34,537 nt of DNA from Thermomicrobiaceae bacterium (GTDB lineage: Bacteria > Chloroflexota > Chloroflexia > Thermomicrobiales > Thermomicrobiaceae): assembly GCA_007133615.1 (NCBI GenBank), contig SLMJ01000383.1, positions 1 through 34,537 on the forward strand. Direction: 5' to 3'. Shown here in pieces: positions 25,309 to 33,194 of the stretch. How positions within the stretch are numbered: the stretch's first letter is position 1; each line of letters opens with the position of its first letter. The position numbers and the translations under genes were made by a program. The notes beneath the pieces are model-generated. The model was not told where the DNA came from and searched no databases. It saw only the letters and a program-made list of their open reading frames with translations.

Positions 25309-26298
25309 GTGAAACTCGCTATTCAGAATTACGAGGGTCTGGAAGCGGCTGCCCCGGATCCCGATGATCCGGAAAAATTTACCGGCATCGAGACACCGGA
25401 CCGTCTCGCATTTGCGCTGGGCTGGATCGCGGCGAACGTGGTGGTTCAGCGCCGGTATCGCAGGTGCGGGATCGACGCACTGCCGATCTACCACCCGGAG
25501 ACCGGGTGGGACCGGTTTCTCCTGACTCGCCGGGTAACATCCCAGGAGTTCAAGGATGAACCGGCAAACTCCTACGGCATGATCATGCTGGATGGAGAGG
25601 ATGCGCCGCGCCTGACGACGCCGGGCGGAAAGACCATCCTTTCCATGGGACAGGGGATGCGTGAGGACCCGGTCAACACGCTGAAGCAGATGCTCAAGCG
25701 CATTCCGCGTGAAGAGATGCCGGACGGCAAGCACGGCGGTCGCTGGAAGCAGCGGCGTCGGGTCTACCCGCGGATGTTCCGCGCGATTACCGAGACGCTG
25801 CTCGAGAATCCGGGCACAGTTGCCGCACGGGAGATCTTCGTGGATGATCGCCCCATCGACGGGGCCTACCATCCGCTGTACCTCCATGGTGCCGCGCTGG
25901 AGCCCAAGATCCTCTATGACTGGGTGATGGTCCAGCTCGGCCGCTGGGCGGTCTTCCTCCGCACGCATGGCGGTCAGACGATCTATGAGACTGAACGCCG
26001 GACGTGGTCGACGGTCAAGAAGCAGATCGCTGACGAGGAGACCTACGAGGACATCAAACGTCGCCTCGAGGGCTTCCTGCGAATCAGGCCGGAAGTGCTC
26101 GAAGACGAGAAGAAGAAGGTCAGCTCGGCCCGCGCCAAGAGCAAGAAGCGCGGTAAGAAGAAGGCCGATTCCGAAGAAGAGGACTCCGGAGACGATCCGG
26201 AGACCACTGAGAAGCTGGTCAATACCGAGGACGAGGTCGCGGTTGCTGAAGAACCCGCTTCGGAGAATCGCGAGGACACCGAAGTCCAGAACGACTAG
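25309..26298 (+). CDS. Uncharacterised cytoplasmic protein with charged low-complexity tail
   Basis: I do not recognise this family. The 329-aa protein has a compact, probably alpha/beta N-terminal region (1-260) with no signal peptide or membrane helix. It holds a basic patch (KHGGRWKQRRRVYPRMFRAI, about 142-161) and aromatic segments (YHPLYLHGAALEPKILYDWV). The last 70 residues are a charged tail, first Lys-rich (KSKKRGKKK) then Glu/Asp-rich, typical of disordered tails that bind nucleic acid or protein. Codon use matches neighbours. The listed GTG 25309 has a GGAG only 3 nt upstream. A stronger GAGGAGG (25277-25283) sits 7 nt before an in-frame ATC at 25291, which would add DIQEQ to the N-terminus. 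TATACT/TAGAAT at 25209-25219 may be a -10. Confidence 0.85.
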   Translation: MKLAIQNYEGLEAAAPDPDDPEKFTGIETPDRLAFALGWIAANVVVQRRYRRCGIDALPIYHPETGWDRFLLTRRVTSQEFKDEPANSYGMIMLDGEDAPRLTTPGGKTILSMGQGMREDPVNTLKQMLKRIPREEMPDGKHGGRWKQRRRVYPRMFRAITETLLENPGTVAAREIFVDDRPIDGAYHPLYLHGAALEPKILYDWVMVQLGRWAVFLRTHGGQTIYETERRTWSTVKKQIADEETYEDIKRRLEGFLRIRPEVLEDEKKKVSSARAKSKKRGKKKADSEEEDSGDDPETTEKLVNTEDEVAVAEEPASENREDTEVQND

Positions 26299-26320
26299 CA
26301 CACAGATCTGAGAACGTCAT

Positions 26321-26348
26321 GGCCGGGGCAACGATCATTGCCTCGGCC
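26321..26348 (+). terminator. Strong hairpin after the uncharacterised gene
   Basis: GGCCGGGGCAA pairs with TTGCCTCGGCC over 11 bp with one G-U pair and a 6-nt loop, 23 bp after the stop codon. No T-run follows (TGGTTCCAG), so it is either a Rho-independent-like terminator lacking the U-tract or an mRNA 3' stabiliser. Confidence 0.5.
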
Positions 26349-26440
26349 TGGTTCCAGAAACGGGGAATGCAATGATAGTCATGAACAGGGAAGTTAATGG
26401 ACGAACCGTGCTCGAACCGACATTGGTTCCGCAGGCGGTT

Positions 26441-26484
26441 CCCCCTGTGCCCACACTCCCCGCTCCCCCCATCAACCCCGCCCC
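26441..26484 (-). other. Six-tract potential G-quadruplex (minus strand)
   Basis: On the plus strand six C-runs of 3-6 bases are separated by 1-5 bases: 26441-26445, 26450-26452, 26458-26461, 26465-26470, 26476-26479 and 26481-26484. The minus strand therefore satisfies the G3+N1-7 quadruplex pattern with spare tracts. It lies about 190 bp before proC. Confidence 0.6.
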
Positions 26485-26675
26485 TAGCGGCGGCCCTCGA
26501 ATCGCTTCATCCGGAGCCTGATTGATTTATTGATCAACGACTGACGACAGAGGTTCCAGATGAGGCGGATGCCAGCCGGCATCCGTTCTTCGCGTTCGAG
26601 AGGCCGCCTCGCTGACACGTTTTCTAACCGACTGACGAACCGGGCGTTTGCCTGCCTGGAAAGGATCAAGGGTTG

Positions 26676-27542
26676 ATGGTTACCGCTGAATCACGCGAGA
26701 CAATACATTCTGCATTGACTGGCAAACAACTCTGCTTCCTCGGCTGCGGGGTGATGGGCGAAGCAATCATCACTATTCTGCTCGAGCGAAACATGGCGGC
26801 GCGAGATCAGATCCGCGCGGCCGAGCCAATCGATACCCGCCGGGCCGAGATGCAGGAGCGGCTCGGCGTGGAGATCGTCCACGAGAACCAGGAAGCAATC
26901 CGGGGTGCCGATATCATTCTGCTGACGATCAAGCCGCAGTCGCTCGAGGCAGTGATGCGAGAGCTTTCCGGGCATCTGGAGCCGCATCAGGTGGTCGTTT
27001 CGATCATTCCGGGGGCGACGATCGAACGGATGACCGAAGGTTTCCAGCACGATCGCATCGTCCGGTCGATGCCGAACACGCCGTCCCAGATCGGTAACGG
27101 AGTGACTGCCTGGATTCCGGCGTCGAGTGTGGACGAAGAATCACGCGATGCCGTGGCGCAGATTCTCGGGACTATGGGCACTGCGGTGCAGCTCGACTCT
27201 GAGGCCGCAATCGATATGGCAACGGCGATATCCGGCTCCGGGCCGGCATACGTGTTCCTGATGCTTGAGTCAATGATCGATGCGGGGGTGCACCTGGGCT
27301 TCCCGCGACCGGTGGCCCAGCAACTCGTCGAAGAAACGATGCTCGGGGCGATACTCTACGCCCGGCAGTCAGGAAAACACCCGGCTGAATTGCGCAACAT
27401 GGTTACGACACCGGGTGGAACAACCGCGTCTGCGCTGAAAACGCTCGACCAGGGTGGCTTCCGAACTGTCGTCAACGATGCGGTGTGGTCGGCGTTCCAT
27501 CGGGCGGTGGAACTCGGGCAGGCTTCAAAGAATGGAAGCTGA
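26676..27542 (+). CDS. proC: Pyrroline-5-carboxylate reductase
   Basis: Catalyses the last step of proline synthesis, reducing 1-pyrroline-5-carboxylate with NAD(P)H in the cytoplasm. The 288-aa protein has the N-terminal Rossmann motif FLGCGVMGEAI, the LLTIKPQ and SIIPGATIE segments, VRSMPNTP, and the family signature region SGSGPAYVFLMLE with TTPGGTTASAL near residues 245-255. Length and motifs are normal, so it should be functional. TTG 26673 and ATG 26676 are adjacent possible starts; AAGGA at 26661-26665 suits either. I chose the ATG. No other proline gene is next to it. It converges on the propeller gene with a 19-bp gap that has no terminator hairpin I could see. Confidence 0.96.
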   Translation: MVTAESRETIHSALTGKQLCFLGCGVMGEAIITILLERNMAARDQIRAAEPIDTRRAEMQERLGVEIVHENQEAIRGADIILLTIKPQSLEAVMRELSGHLEPHQVVVSIIPGATIERMTEGFQHDRIVRSMPNTPSQIGNGVTAWIPASSVDEESRDAVAQILGTMGTAVQLDSEAAIDMATAISGSGPAYVFLMLESMIDAGVHLGFPRPVAQQLVEETMLGAILYARQSGKHPAELRNMVTTPGGTTASALKTLDQGGFRTVVNDAVWSAFHRAVELGQASKNGS

Positions 27543-27561
27543 GCCGCACGCCGCCAGAGGA

Positions 27562-29349
27562 TCAGTCGATGTACTGGATCCGGATGACCCTGCCGGTCCC
27601 GGCATCGGCAACGTAGATCGAGCCGTCCAGACCGATCTCGATCGCGGTCGGACGGCTCAGCCCTCCAGCGAGTTCGATCGCATCGGCTTCATCGTCTCCG
27701 GAGAGTTCTTCACTTCGAGACAGAGTGTAGAGCCGTGCTGATTCGTCCTGCTCCACCGCAACGAGGACGTCTCCGAGTTCGGAGATCGGCCAGTGGTCTT
27801 CATCGGCAACCGCGATGGCACGGATGGTCATATCGGTCGGGAAGGCCCCGATCGGTTGCGGCGTCGGAGTCGTTGCGGTTGTGGTTACCGATGGAATCAG
27901 CAACACGCCGGCACGCTCGTCCTCGTGACGGCCGGATAACAGCAGATCGCCGCCGGAGAACTCGATCGGACCGGGGACAGCTATGAAATCGTGCAGATGA
28001 AGCACATCCGTGCTATCGCCGACAGCGCGCAGCTTCTGGCGACCGTCATACTCTTCGATGCTGCTGAAGATGGAGCCGTCGCTGGTGCGAACGGGTTTGC
28101 CGCGGACTTCCCATGGTGGCGATGATTCGGCCGGTATCAGCAGGGGCGAGTCCGAGTCGGTTTGCACGCCGGCACCGTCCCGATCGACGTAGAACTCGAC
28201 GCGTCCGGCAGCGGTAACGACAACCGTCTCTCCAATGGTGGTGATTCCTTGCGGATCCTCGATCCCATCGAGCCAGACGGTGAAATCATCCGGGGTTGCG
28301 TCTGGGTCCAGCGATTCCGCGATCAGGATCTCACCCTCGGCGTTGAGAATCATGAGGTGGCCGCTGGCCGAGAGCGTCAGATCAACCGGCGTGCCAATCC
28401 CGGTTGCATACACCCGCGCGTCCAGGTTGTTCCCTAACGTGAGATCAGTAGCCTGCGCTTCGTCGGCTGTCCAGGCCGATTCCGACGATGGTTCAGTTCC
28501 GTATCGCCAGATCGAATAATGGCGGCCGATGCTCGGGACGGTAAACGCGCGTGAATCCTCAATGTCCGGGGTGTGAACCAGCACCCGTCGTTCGAAAACC
28601 TGGATGAGTGCCGGATAGATGCGATCGTAGCGGCGATAATGAGTCCAGTACGGATCGCTGATCGGATACCCGAAGGATTCAACCCAGCGTTCGTTCTGAA
28701 ACTCGGGCCGGCCGAAGAGATCCGCCGTCACATCAGGAAGGTAGAATCCGGTCTCCTCGACGTACTGATCCAACCGGCGCATTTCCGGAGCGGCTCCGCC
28801 ATCGTAGACCCCGTCGCGTCCGATCCAGGTGACAATGCGGTCACGACTGGTCGCCTGAGTCCCGCCGTCCTGGTCGGAAACCAGAGCGGCAAGTGTCTGC
28901 CAGGTTGGGACACGATCCTCCGGTTCACCGGAGTCGATCGAGAGCGCCGGTGGTTCTCGTTCGAGGCGCACGTTCCCACCCAGATCGATCTCACCGGTGA
29001 CGATTTCGAGCGCCAGCTTGCCCTGTGTGACTTCGTTGGCTCCGGACTCGACTTCCATCCGGCCGCGTTCGAAGTACTGGACAACTCGACGATTGTTTGG
29101 CGCGCCAACGTATGGCTCGACTCGTGAGGCCAGTGGCTCGCCACCCCAGAGGTCAACGGCTCGTGTCGCCGCGGATGCCTCGTTCATCCACGTGTTCTGA
29201 AACGCGGGTGAGGCGAACGGGCTCGTCTCGGTTTTTTCCACAGGCATTCGGCCAAGCGCGACTGCGACGGCAACGATGATCACCGCCAAGAGCGCGATGT
29301 GCGTTGCCGTGATCCGCGATCCTGTTGGTTGATTCGAACTCGAACTCAT
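27562..29349 (-). CDS. Membrane-anchored extracytoplasmic protein: VQYF..RMEV domain plus beta-propeller
   Basis: A 595-aa protein with a single N-terminal hydrophobic segment (about 16-34, IALLAVIIVAVAVALG) that serves as signal anchor. Residues about 45-270 match a domain I know from many Chloroflexi secreted proteins, recognised by the F...W motif, the WG..EPY stretch and VQYFERGRMEV (relatives read VQYFDKARMEI). From about 300 the sequence becomes repetitive beta-strand material of NHL/PQQ-dehydrogenase type, ending in RPTAIEIGLDGSIYVADAGTG. A Thr/Pro linker (VTTTATTPTPQP) lies near 488-499. No catalytic residues are assignable. It probably binds a ligand or partner outside the membrane. 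The start is ATG 29349 with a weak GGGA upstream. Confidence 0.82.
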   Translation of the reverse strand: MSSSSNQPTGSRITATHIALLAVIIVAVAVALGRMPVEKTETSPFASPAFQNTWMNEASAATRAVDLWGGEPLASRVEPYVGAPNNRRVVQYFERGRMEVESGANEVTQGKLALEIVTGEIDLGGNVRLEREPPALSIDSGEPEDRVPTWQTLAALVSDQDGGTQATSRDRIVTWIGRDGVYDGGAAPEMRRLDQYVEETGFYLPDVTADLFGRPEFQNERWVESFGYPISDPYWTHYRRYDRIYPALIQVFERRVLVHTPDIEDSRAFTVPSIGRHYSIWRYGTEPSSESAWTADEAQATDLTLGNNLDARVYATGIGTPVDLTLSASGHLMILNAEGEILIAESLDPDATPDDFTVWLDGIEDPQGITTIGETVVVTAAGRVEFYVDRDGAGVQTDSDSPLLIPAESSPPWEVRGKPVRTSDGSIFSSIEEYDGRQKLRAVGDSTDVLHLHDFIAVPGPIEFSGGDLLLSGRHEDERAGVLLIPSVTTTATTPTPQPIGAFPTDMTIRAIAVADEDHWPISELGDVLVAVEQDESARLYTLSRSEELSGDDEADAIELAGGLSRPTAIEIGLDGSIYVADAGTGRVIRIQYID

Positions 29350-29707
29350 TGTGTCCCGGATGCTTTACAGAGACGAACTCAGGTGCAGGGCGTCGCTATG
29401 AGTACAACGCGCTTGTTCAGCGAGGCAGCGTCGGGAGATTCCCGTTAATCCGGGAAGTCTCTCATCACAATCGTACACGGTTCTGCAGGATGAGGGCATC
29501 GCATGCGAGTGAGAGATTCGTTACAGTCTTCTTCAAACTCGCGTACCCGGCCAGTAATCTGCCCGCGAGCGAGCTGTCCTGTACGAAGGGACAGTGTAAC
29601 CCTGTGCTGTTGCATGATGCGCTATTTCGCATGGTATCGGACAATTTCTTCAACTTGGGGAGTGTGTAACCTGGCAGGCCGGTCGGTATATCCAGAGGTG
29701 AGCCACG
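29350..29707. other. Divergent intergenic region with a hairpin
   Basis: It separates the propeller gene from the two-component system. The clearest structure is an inverted repeat GAGATTCCCG (29435-29444) with CGGGAAgTCTC (29451-29461), a 10-bp stem with one bulged base. GTGTAACC occurs twice (near 29595 and 29664), and CTGTCC/GGACAG form a 6-bp dyad near 29575-29595. No convincing promoter was found on either strand. The 114-aa plus-strand ORF (29325) lacks an RBS and looks spurious. Confidence 0.45.
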
Positions 29708-32380
29708 TTGGTGACCAATAATGTCCCGTCCGGCTATGATGCCGAGCGGTTTGCGGGACTGATTTTCGCCCATCGAGAGCCGATACTTGATGCCTGGTGC
29801 GATCTGACTCGGGTAGAGGGTGCCGAACCGGCTTCGGACTTCATCCGCAGCCAGCTCGATGCATCGATCCTCGCACTGGCGAACTGGATGCTCGGTGACG
29901 ATCCGGAACACTCGACGATGGGCCGGCAATGGTCGATCATCGATCCATCGCCGGAGATGACGGTCGGTGCGGTCGTATCGATGAGCCTGCTCCCGGAGGC
30001 GGTTCGAGCCGGTGTCGAGAATGTCGATGACGGCGAACTCCGTTCGCTGGTTCAGGTCGTCAGCGAGTTTACCGTCATGATGGCGCACCGGCTGGTGACG
30101 TTCAGCTCGGCCTTTGACGAGGATCGCTGGCAACAGATCGCGGCGGACGTCGAATCCCGCTACGAATCCCAGCGAGTTCAGCGCATCCGCCGCCTCAACG
30201 TGCTGACAGATATTGCCCACGCGGTCAGTACGGGCCAGGATCTGGAGACGCTGTTCGAAAAGGTACAACAGTCAGTCATCCAGATTTCGGGAAGCGATTA
30301 CATCGAAATTTCCTTGCTGGACCGGGAAGTCGGGGCACTCCGGTGTCACCTGGTGTTTGGCTACGGCCGCAGAATGCCGGAACTCGAGCAGACGCTTATT
30401 CAGCAGGGACTGGCGAAGGAGGTCTATCGCACCGGGGAGCCGCTGAACGTGTCTGATTACGTTCGCGCCTGCCGGGAGCGGTCGCTCGAGCCACTGTCAA
30501 TCCTCGTATCTGATCCCCAGCGCGGCTGGATGGGTGCGCCGATGCGCCGTGGCGACGATATCGAAGGCGTCATCGCCGTATCCGGACGACTATCATCATA
30601 CGAACCCGAAGACGTTGAGATGCTCGCGGCGATCGCCCGTCAGACGGTTGTCGCCCTGGAAAACCGGCGACTGATCGATGTCCAGCGACGCCACGCCGCA
30701 CAGTTGAGCGCGGTCAATCAGCTTGCCCGGGAAACTGCGAAGCTGCGCGACGCAAAGGAACTTATGAAGATTGCGGCAGACCGGATCCACGAGTTCTTCG
30801 ACTACGATCTGGTCTCGGTCTTTCGGGCGTCGGCAGGTGGCGAGCTGCTCCGTATGACCGCCCGCACCCCGATTCCCGTCGATGAGGAACATGAAGCGGC
30901 AGTGGTGCCGATTTCCGGAGCGAGTGTGGTTGGAGCGGTCGCCCGGGACAGAACGCCGGCGCTGCACGGGAACGTGCGAGAGGTTCCCGACTACGTCATG
31001 ACCGAGAGTACCGCGCAATCGAAGTCTGAAATGGCCGTGCCGATCGTGCATTCAGACCGGCTGCTTGGCGTCCTTGATGTCCAGAGCGAGCGAGAGAACG
31101 CCTTCGATGACAATGACCTGACCACGCTTCAGACAATTGCCGATCAACTTGCTGTTGGCCTTGAAAACAGCCGGCTCTACTCTGATGAAGCCCAGCGATC
31201 GCGTGAGTTGAGCCTTATGCTGGAGACGACCCGAGCTGCGGGATCTTCGCTGCTGCTGGACGAGGTCCTGGAACGGCTGGCGGAAGGTCTGGCGAATGCG
31301 GCCAACGCACAGGATTGCCTCATTCATCTGTACAACCCTGAAGAAGGCTCGTTTACCCCGGCCGCGCTCTATCAGTCGGATTCGACTTCCGGTAGTTGCC
31401 TCATGCAGCACTGGAACCGGATGCTGACGGTTGACGACCACCCCGAGGTTCATCAGCTGCTGAACGATCCGTCCCCGCTTCTCACCTGCCAGCTTCCGGG
31501 ACGAACCGAGGGAGAAGCATCGCCGCCGCTGTTCCTTGTTCCGCTTCGTACGAGACAACGGACGCTCGGGATGGCAATCATCACCTGCCCGCCGGATTAC
31601 AGCTTCTGCTATCCGGAGCGGCAGATGCGCCTCTTGCAGGGCGTGGCCGATTCCACTGCGCTGGCAGTTGAGAACGCCCGCCTCTATGCCCGGGCGCATG
31701 GGTTGGCGATTGCCGAAGAGCGCGGACGGCTTGCACAGGAGATTCACGACACACTCGCGCAGGGGCTCACCGCGATTTCCCTGCAACTTGATCTGGCGGA
31801 TTCCTACCTACCGGACCACCCGGAGAAAGCGTCGCGCAATGTCCAGCGCGCGCTCGATCTCACCCGCGACAATCTCAATCAGGCCCGCCGGTCTGTCCTC
31901 GACCTTCGGGCTGCCGATGTCCACCAGATGTCGCTTCCGGACGCCATTGCCCAGGTCATCCGCAAGCTTGGCGACGAATCAGACACGGGATTTGAGTTCA
32001 CGAATGATGGGCTGATGAGTCGACTTTCGGCTCGCGTAGAGGTTGGCCTTTATCGCATACTTGAGGAAGCACTGGAAAACGCGCGCCGGCACAGCGATGC
32101 CCGGCACGTTCGTGTTCACATCGAAGCAGATGGCAGGACAGTAACGCTCGTCGTCAACGATGACGGACATGGATTCGACGCTGATGATTCCGGCCGGCAC
32201 GCCGGAGACGACCGGGGATTCGGCCTTCTTGCGATCCGGGAACGGGCGCGGTTACTGGGCGGCTCGCTGACAATCTCCAGCACTCCGGGCGTAGGAACCA
32301 ACGTACGGGTAGTTGTCCCGTACGAAGCGAGACTGCAGTCTTCCAGTGCGGAAGTGCAGATACAGGGAGAGCAGCAATGA
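29708..32380 (+). CDS. Three-GAF sensor histidine kinase, NarL/DegS type
   Basis: A soluble 890-aa kinase that phosphorylates the response regulator encoded next. Residues 1-160 are helical and resemble an RsbR-type N-terminal sensor, though this is uncertain. GAF domains cover about 165-325 and 330-495; a third, more divergent one covers about 500-665. The HisKA_3 dimerisation box reads EERGRLAQEIHDTLAQGL with phosphoacceptor His680. The HATPase_c domain follows with EEALENARRHSD (N box), VNDDGHGFD (G1) and GFGLLAIRERARLLGG (G2). No membrane helix is present, so it senses a cytoplasmic or diffusible signal. The start is TTG 29708, chosen because AGAGGTGA lies 6 nt upstream; GTG follows at once. 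It overlaps the regulator gene by 4 bp. Confidence 0.94.
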   Translation: MVTNNVPSGYDAERFAGLIFAHREPILDAWCDLTRVEGAEPASDFIRSQLDASILALANWMLGDDPEHSTMGRQWSIIDPSPEMTVGAVVSMSLLPEAVRAGVENVDDGELRSLVQVVSEFTVMMAHRLVTFSSAFDEDRWQQIAADVESRYESQRVQRIRRLNVLTDIAHAVSTGQDLETLFEKVQQSVIQISGSDYIEISLLDREVGALRCHLVFGYGRRMPELEQTLIQQGLAKEVYRTGEPLNVSDYVRACRERSLEPLSILVSDPQRGWMGAPMRRGDDIEGVIAVSGRLSSYEPEDVEMLAAIARQTVVALENRRLIDVQRRHAAQLSAVNQLARETAKLRDAKELMKIAADRIHEFFDYDLVSVFRASAGGELLRMTARTPIPVDEEHEAAVVPISGASVVGAVARDRTPALHGNVREVPDYVMTESTAQSKSEMAVPIVHSDRLLGVLDVQSERENAFDDNDLTTLQTIADQLAVGLENSRLYSDEAQRSRELSLMLETTRAAGSSLLLDEVLERLAEGLANAANAQDCLIHLYNPEEGSFTPAALYQSDSTSGSCLMQHWNRMLTVDDHPEVHQLLNDPSPLLTCQLPGRTEGEASPPLFLVPLRTRQRTLGMAIITCPPDYSFCYPERQMRLLQGVADSTALAVENARLYARAHGLAIAEERGRLAQEIHDTLAQGLTAISLQLDLADSYLPDHPEKASRNVQRALDLTRDNLNQARRSVLDLRAADVHQMSLPDAIAQVIRKLGDESDTGFEFTNDGLMSRLSARVEVGLYRILEEALENARRHSDARHVRVHIEADGRTVTLVVNDDGHGFDADDSGRHAGDDRGFGLLAIRERARLLGGSLTISSTPGVGTNVRVVVPYEARLQSSSAEVQIQGEQQ

Positions 32381-33012
32381 TCCGGATTCTGATCGTCGAC
32401 GATCATCCGATTGTTCGAGAAGGGCTCGCCGCCGTCCTGGATGCTCAGGAGGATATGCAGGTTGTTGGCGAGAGTGGAGATGGCGATGACGCTGTCCGCA
32501 AGTACGCAGAGCTCGACCCTGATATCGTATTGATGGACCTGGCGATGCCAGGCACAGATGGCGTGGAGGCAATTCGCGAGATCCGCAAGACGGATACGAA
32601 CGCGCGGGTTGTTGTGCTGACCGCCTATGATACGGACGATCGGATCTTCCAGGCCGTTCAGGCCGGGGCTCGTGGGTATCTGCTGAAAGGTGCTCCGCGA
32701 GAGGAGATCTTCCGGGCCATTCGCGAGGTCAACAATGGTGGGTCGCTACTGGAGCCAGCCATTGCCGGAAAGCTGCTGAGTCGCGTCGGCGACATTCTGC
32801 GAGGTGGAGCGGTTGAACAACTTACCCCGAGAGAACTCGATATTCTGACGCTGATGGCGAGGGGTCTCCGCAACAAGGAGATTGCCAATCAGCTCTATAT
32901 CACCGAACGCACAGTTAAATTCCACGCAAATGCCATCTATCGCAAACTGGATGTCAGCAGCCGGACAGAGGCCGTAAGCAAGGCGCTTCGACACGGCCTT
33001 GTTGAAGCGTAA
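32377..33012 (+). CDS. NarL/LuxR-family response regulator
   Basis: The 211-aa transcription factor partner of the upstream kinase. The receiver domain (1-120) has the acidic pair Asp8-Asp9 (VDDHP), the phosphoacceptor Asp54 (VLMDLAMPG), Thr82 in VLTAYD and Lys104 in YLLKGAP. The LuxR-type helix-turn-helix lies at about 148-206 (LTPRELDILTLMARGLRNKEIANQLYI in part, then TERTVKFHANAIYRKLDV). All switch residues are intact, so phosphorylation should control dimerisation and DNA binding. Its ATG shares bases with the kinase stop (ATGA overlap), giving coupled translation. Its targets are not visible; autoregulation is possible. Confidence 0.96.
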   Translation: MIRILIVDDHPIVREGLAAVLDAQEDMQVVGESGDGDDAVRKYAELDPDIVLMDLAMPGTDGVEAIREIRKTDTNARVVVLTAYDTDDRIFQAVQAGARGYLLKGAPREEIFRAIREVNNGGSLLEPAIAGKLLSRVGDILRGGAVEQLTPRELDILTLMARGLRNKEIANQLYITERTVKFHANAIYRKLDVSSRTEAVSKALRHGLVEA

Positions 33013-33056
33013 GATCCGCCTGCTGGTGCAGGGCGCGTAACAATTGCGTAACAAAG

Positions 33057-33086
33057 CCTACATTCACGCGATATGGCATGTATGAT
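33057..33086 (+). promoter_or_regulatory. Possible promoter for the Lrp/AsnC regulator
   Basis: TATGAT (33081-33086), preceded by TG, is a good -10. CCTACA (33057-33062) with 18-bp spacing is a weak -35. Start near 33093 gives a leader of about 100 nt. Confidence 0.4.
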
Positions 33087-33100
33087 ATTCCGAGTGTAGT

Positions 33101-33179
33101 AGCTGGCAACCCCGGAGCCAGCATTACCGTTTGTGGCAGGTCAAGCCGTCGACTCCCATTTTTCCCACTGGGGCGACGG
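33101..33179 (+). promoter_or_regulatory. Structured leader of the Lrp/AsnC gene
   Basis: Two stems precede the RBS: GCTGGC-aaccccgga-GCCAGC (near 33101-33121) and CCGTCG (33146-33151) with CGACGG (33174-33179), the latter with an inner CCCA/TGGG pair and ending 1 nt before GGAGGA (33181-33186). They may act as an autoregulatory operator or control translation. I could not match it to a known riboswitch. Confidence 0.35.
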
Positions 33180-33194
33180 GGGAGGAGTATGTAG

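Larger units (their letters stand above)
26299..26675. other. Intergenic region upstream of proC
   Basis: Roughly 375 bp without a credible gene; the 61-aa minus-strand ORF at 26484 has no RBS or recognisable content. It holds a long hairpin (26321-26348), a C-rich tract (26441-26484) and an AT-rich island near 26520-26537 with the palindrome TTGATCAA and a second TTGAT copy 8 bp upstream, a possible operator for proC. No clear -35/-10 pair was found. Confidence 0.6.

Noticed and set aside
25213-26301. 362-aa minus-strand ORF opposite the uncharacterised gene
   Set aside because: It is longer than the plus-strand ORF, so I considered it seriously. The plus frame has a strong RBS, a sensible globular core and a typical charged tail, and a hairpin after its stop. 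The minus frame's Leu-rich stretch is the antisense of the Lys/Glu tail. The strand choice is probable, not certain.
29325-29669. 114-aa plus-strand ORF in the divergent gap
   Set aside because: No RBS, it overlaps the start of the propeller gene, and its composition is unremarkable.
29465-30268. 267-aa minus-strand ORF over the start of the histidine kinase
   Set aside because: Overlaps the kinase N-terminus and has no recognisable domain or RBS.
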